Shown here piece by piece: positions 7,283-8,206 of a DNA stretch of 8,206 nt. The DNA is from CAZLIC01 sp964559535. Lineage in GTDB: Bacteria > Pseudomonadota > Alphaproteobacteria > Rhodobacterales > Rhodobacteraceae. Position 1 is the stretch's first letter; the number at the start of each line of letters is the position of its first letter. A program made the position numbers and the translations under genes. A model generated the notes under the pieces. It had not been told where the DNA came from. It did no database searches and was given only the letters and a program-made list of their open reading frames with translations. The stretch is taken from positions 1 through 8,206 of the forward strand of contig CAZLIC010000126.1 in NCBI GenBank assembly GCA_964559535.1, read 5' to 3'.

Positions 7283-7761
7283 GGCCGCCCTCCTTCGCCG
7301 GCGCTCTTTAGAGGCACTGCCGGAAATAAAGAAAGCTGCGCGATCGGCGTAGGCAATTCCAACCCCAGCGAAAGCACTTCCAGATGACGATTGAGACGGA
7401 GAAGGATGACATCCTCCTCCACCGAAGACGGCGCCATACGCGCCGCGAGCAACTCGCACCGGCTCAAGCCGTAAATCGCAAGTGTTGCACCCCAAAGCCC
7501 GAGAAACGAAGCTCCATCCAGCCGTTTTCGGGCTGAGACAAGAAGATCGCGATGGGCTTGGAGCTCAACGTGGAATTGCGAACGCAAGACAACTGCAAGA
7601 CGAAGCACCAGAAGCGTTTGCCAGGAGAACCGGGCTTCCTGACCCCGCTTCTTGGCAGGCTCGTCTGCCTGAATCAATGCACGCCGAACGGTCCACTCGC
7701 GCAGCTGGTCGGCCGTGAGACCTGTCAGGGCGGGCACATGACGAGTTTTGATCAGCTGCAC
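7279..7761 (-). CDS. MerR-like winged-helix transcriptional regulator
   Basis: About 160 residues. The N-terminal 60 residues match the MerR-type DNA-binding fold: VPALTGLTADQLREWTVRRALI is the helix-turn-helix, followed by a basic wing and FSWQTLLVLRLAVVLRSQF. The rest is a helical effector or dimerisation part without metal-binding cysteine clusters. The GTG at 7761 was chosen because GGGAAAG lies just upstream and it puts the helix-turn-helix at the N-terminus as usual. A GTG at 7782 in the same frame adds seven residues but lacks a ribosome site. The stop overlaps the methyltransferase start (ATGA), indicating translational coupling. As first gene of the operon, and with palindromes at and before its start, it most likely controls the methyltransferase and PIN genes and itself. 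That role is comparable to the control protein of a restriction-modification unit, though of a different family. The regulatory role is inferred. Confidence 0.82.
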   Translation of the reverse strand: MQLIKTRHVPALTGLTADQLREWTVRRALIQADEPAKKRGQEARFSWQTLLVLRLAVVLRSQFHVELQAHRDLLVSARKRLDGASFLGLWGATLAIYGLSRCELLAARMAPSSVEEDVILLRLNRHLEVLSLGLELPTPIAQLSLFPAVPLKSAGEGGRP

Positions 7762-7776
7762 GGACTTTCCCAGTAT

Positions 7777-7789
7777 GGGCACTGTGCCC
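7777..7789. promoter_or_regulatory. Palindrome over the regulator start (possible operator)
   Basis: GGGCAC-T-GTGCCC is a perfect inverted repeat with six-base arms around one base. It covers the alternative GTG start at 7782 and lies just ahead of the preferred start at 7761. Together with the second palindrome 11 bases away it looks like a two-site operator. Binding is inferred. Confidence 0.4.
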
Positions 7790-7800
7790 GAACTTAAGAA

Positions 7801-7815
7801 CGGGTATCATACCCG
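7801..7815. promoter_or_regulatory. Palindrome holding a -10-like box upstream of the operon
   Basis: CGGGTAT-C-ATACCCG is a perfect 15-base palindrome with seven-base arms. On the minus strand it contains TATGAT (7811-7806), five of six matches to the -10 consensus. A start of transcription there would give a leader of roughly 15-40 bases before the regulator. No good -35 box is present at the usual spacing, which fits an activator- or repressor-controlled promoter. The opposite strand reads TATCAT, so divergent transcription is conceivable. Confidence 0.45.
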
Positions 7816-7846
7816 ACCTATCCCGTAAAGCTGGGAGAACTCTAGA

Positions 7847-7927
7847 ATGCGCGCCGACACCTCGAAGCACCCTTTCCGCCAGATCACCGTGCGAAACTCA
7901 CGGCGGAGTGCTTATCGCGCTGACTAA
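7847..7927 (+). CDS. Possible 26-residue basic peptide
   Basis: ATG at 7847, TAA at 7925-7927, preceded by GGGAGAA at seven bases. The peptide is rich in Arg (6 of 26). It lies divergently from the regulator gene and could be transcribed from the shared palindromic promoter region. No family is recognised, and an open frame this short can arise by chance. Confidence 0.15.
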   Translation: MRADTSKHPFRQITVRNSRRSAYRAD

Positions 7928-8071
7928 AAACAATTGTCTTGGCCCCCACCGCTTATCAGCAACCAAAGCAGGTAAGGCGGCTTTTCCAGTCTTGCCGCGA
8001 ACACTGTGCCGCATTGCCGACAGATCGCTTGCCGCACTGCGCGTCGAGAACGGCTAGCTGGCTAGCGCTTC

Positions 8072-8095
8072 GGCCCCGGTCTTTCGACCGGGGCC
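8072..8095 (-). terminator. GC-rich hairpin after the DUF736 gene
   Basis: GGCCCCGGTC (8072-8081) and GACCGGGGCC (8086-8095) form a perfect ten-base-pair stem with a four-base loop, 13 bases after the DUF736 stop codon. No T-run follows on either strand, so it may act as an mRNA 3' stabiliser or as a terminator that does not need a U-tract. Confidence 0.55.
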
Positions 8096-8108
8096 ATTGC
8101 CTTGGCGA

Positions 8109-8206
8109 TCAGTCGCCGCGGCGGGTGTTGGGGCGGGACCAGATGAGACTGTAGCCCTCGCCGTCTTCGTCAACGAAGAGGTTGGCGTAGATAGGGGCGG
8201 CGAAGC
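8109..8206 (-). CDS. DUF736 family protein, C-terminal end only
   Basis: The last 31 codons before TGA (8111-8109), with the rest beyond the window edge. The translated end includes APIYANLFVDEDGEGYSLIW, the strongly conserved terminus of DUF736 proteins. These are small (about 100-residue) proteins encoded on alphaproteobacterial plasmids and integrative elements, usually near conjugation, ParB-like and strawberry-notch genes. Their biochemical role is not established. The gene marks the right edge of the cargo region and supports the mobile-element setting. Confidence 0.88.
   Translation of the reverse strand, partial: FAAPIYANLFVDEDGEGYSLIWSRPNTRRGD

Larger units (their letters stand above)
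7783..8108. other. 326-bp intergenic region between the operon and the DUF736 gene
   Basis: Holds the palindromes and promoter-like box at its left end. A 26-codon plus-strand open frame starts at 7847 and ends with TAA at 7925-7927; GGGAGAA (7833-7839) lies seven bases upstream of it. A short self-complementary ACAATTGT occurs near 7930, GCTAGC is repeated (8053-8058 and 8061-8066), and the hairpin after the DUF736 gene lies at 8072-8095. I see no convincing longer gene. This stretch may be the joint between cargo and backbone. Confidence 0.5.

Noticed and set aside
7283..7495. 71-codon upstream extension of the methyltransferase frame
   Set aside because: It overlaps the regulator gene, has a Gly/Ser/Arg-rich atypical composition, and lacks the strong AAGGAGGG site that serves the ATG at 7282.
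8053..8066. Repeated GCTAGC hexamer
   Set aside because: Two short copies two bases apart are too little to call an attachment site or repeat array.
7939..8154. 71-codon plus-strand frame near the right edge
   Set aside because: It passes through the GC-rich hairpin and runs antisense into the DUF736 gene, with no sign of a protein family.
1..8206. CRISPR array, tRNA or rRNA gene
   Set aside because: No regularly spaced repeats, no tRNA cloverleaf pattern and no rRNA-like stretch were noticed on either strand.

Overview
The window looks like the accessory part of an alphaproteobacterial integrative element or plasmid (rhizobial, sphingomonad or rhodobacterial type). It is GC-rich. At both edges lie genes typical of such elements: a strawberry-notch-type methyltransferase/helicase gene on the left and the end of a DUF736 gene on the right. 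Genus assignment is not possible from sequence alone.

Left part (1-2635): a large minus-strand gene encodes an N6-adenine-type methyltransferase domain fused to a strawberry-notch (SNO) ATPase/helicase. The reading frame runs off the conserved part exactly into a perfect inverted repeat (33-44/47-58) and stops at 29-31. The helicase C-terminal half, several hundred residues in full-length relatives, is therefore missing. The likeliest explanation is that the end of an inserted mobile element lies at 1-58. A leader hairpin (2598-2635) sits directly before the gene's ribosome binding site.

Middle (2585-4300): a divergent spacer with a possible 68-residue minus-strand ORF and a candidate plus-strand promoter. 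It is followed by a plus-strand gene (3001-4149) for an unrecognised 382-residue protein with a CxxC-x15-CxxC zinc ribbon. This gene converges on the next operon, with small hairpins between them.

Right part (4290-7782): the most striking element is a tightly packed three-gene minus-strand operon. It encodes a MerR-like winged-helix regulator, an 831-residue N6-adenine DNA methyltransferase with an unassigned N-terminal region, and a PIN-domain (VapC-like) nuclease. The joins are ATGA and TGATG overlaps. Two palindromes lie at the regulator's start, and a hairpin with a T-rich tail follows the PIN gene. No antitoxin and no classical restriction endonuclease are visible. A regulated unit pairing a DNA methyltransferase with a PIN nuclease is the best candidate here for a little-described defence or addiction system.

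The right edge (7783-8206) is a spacer with palindromes and a hairpin, then the last 31 codons of a DUF736 gene. The layout suggests a cargo cassette placed between two backbone genes of a conjugative element.
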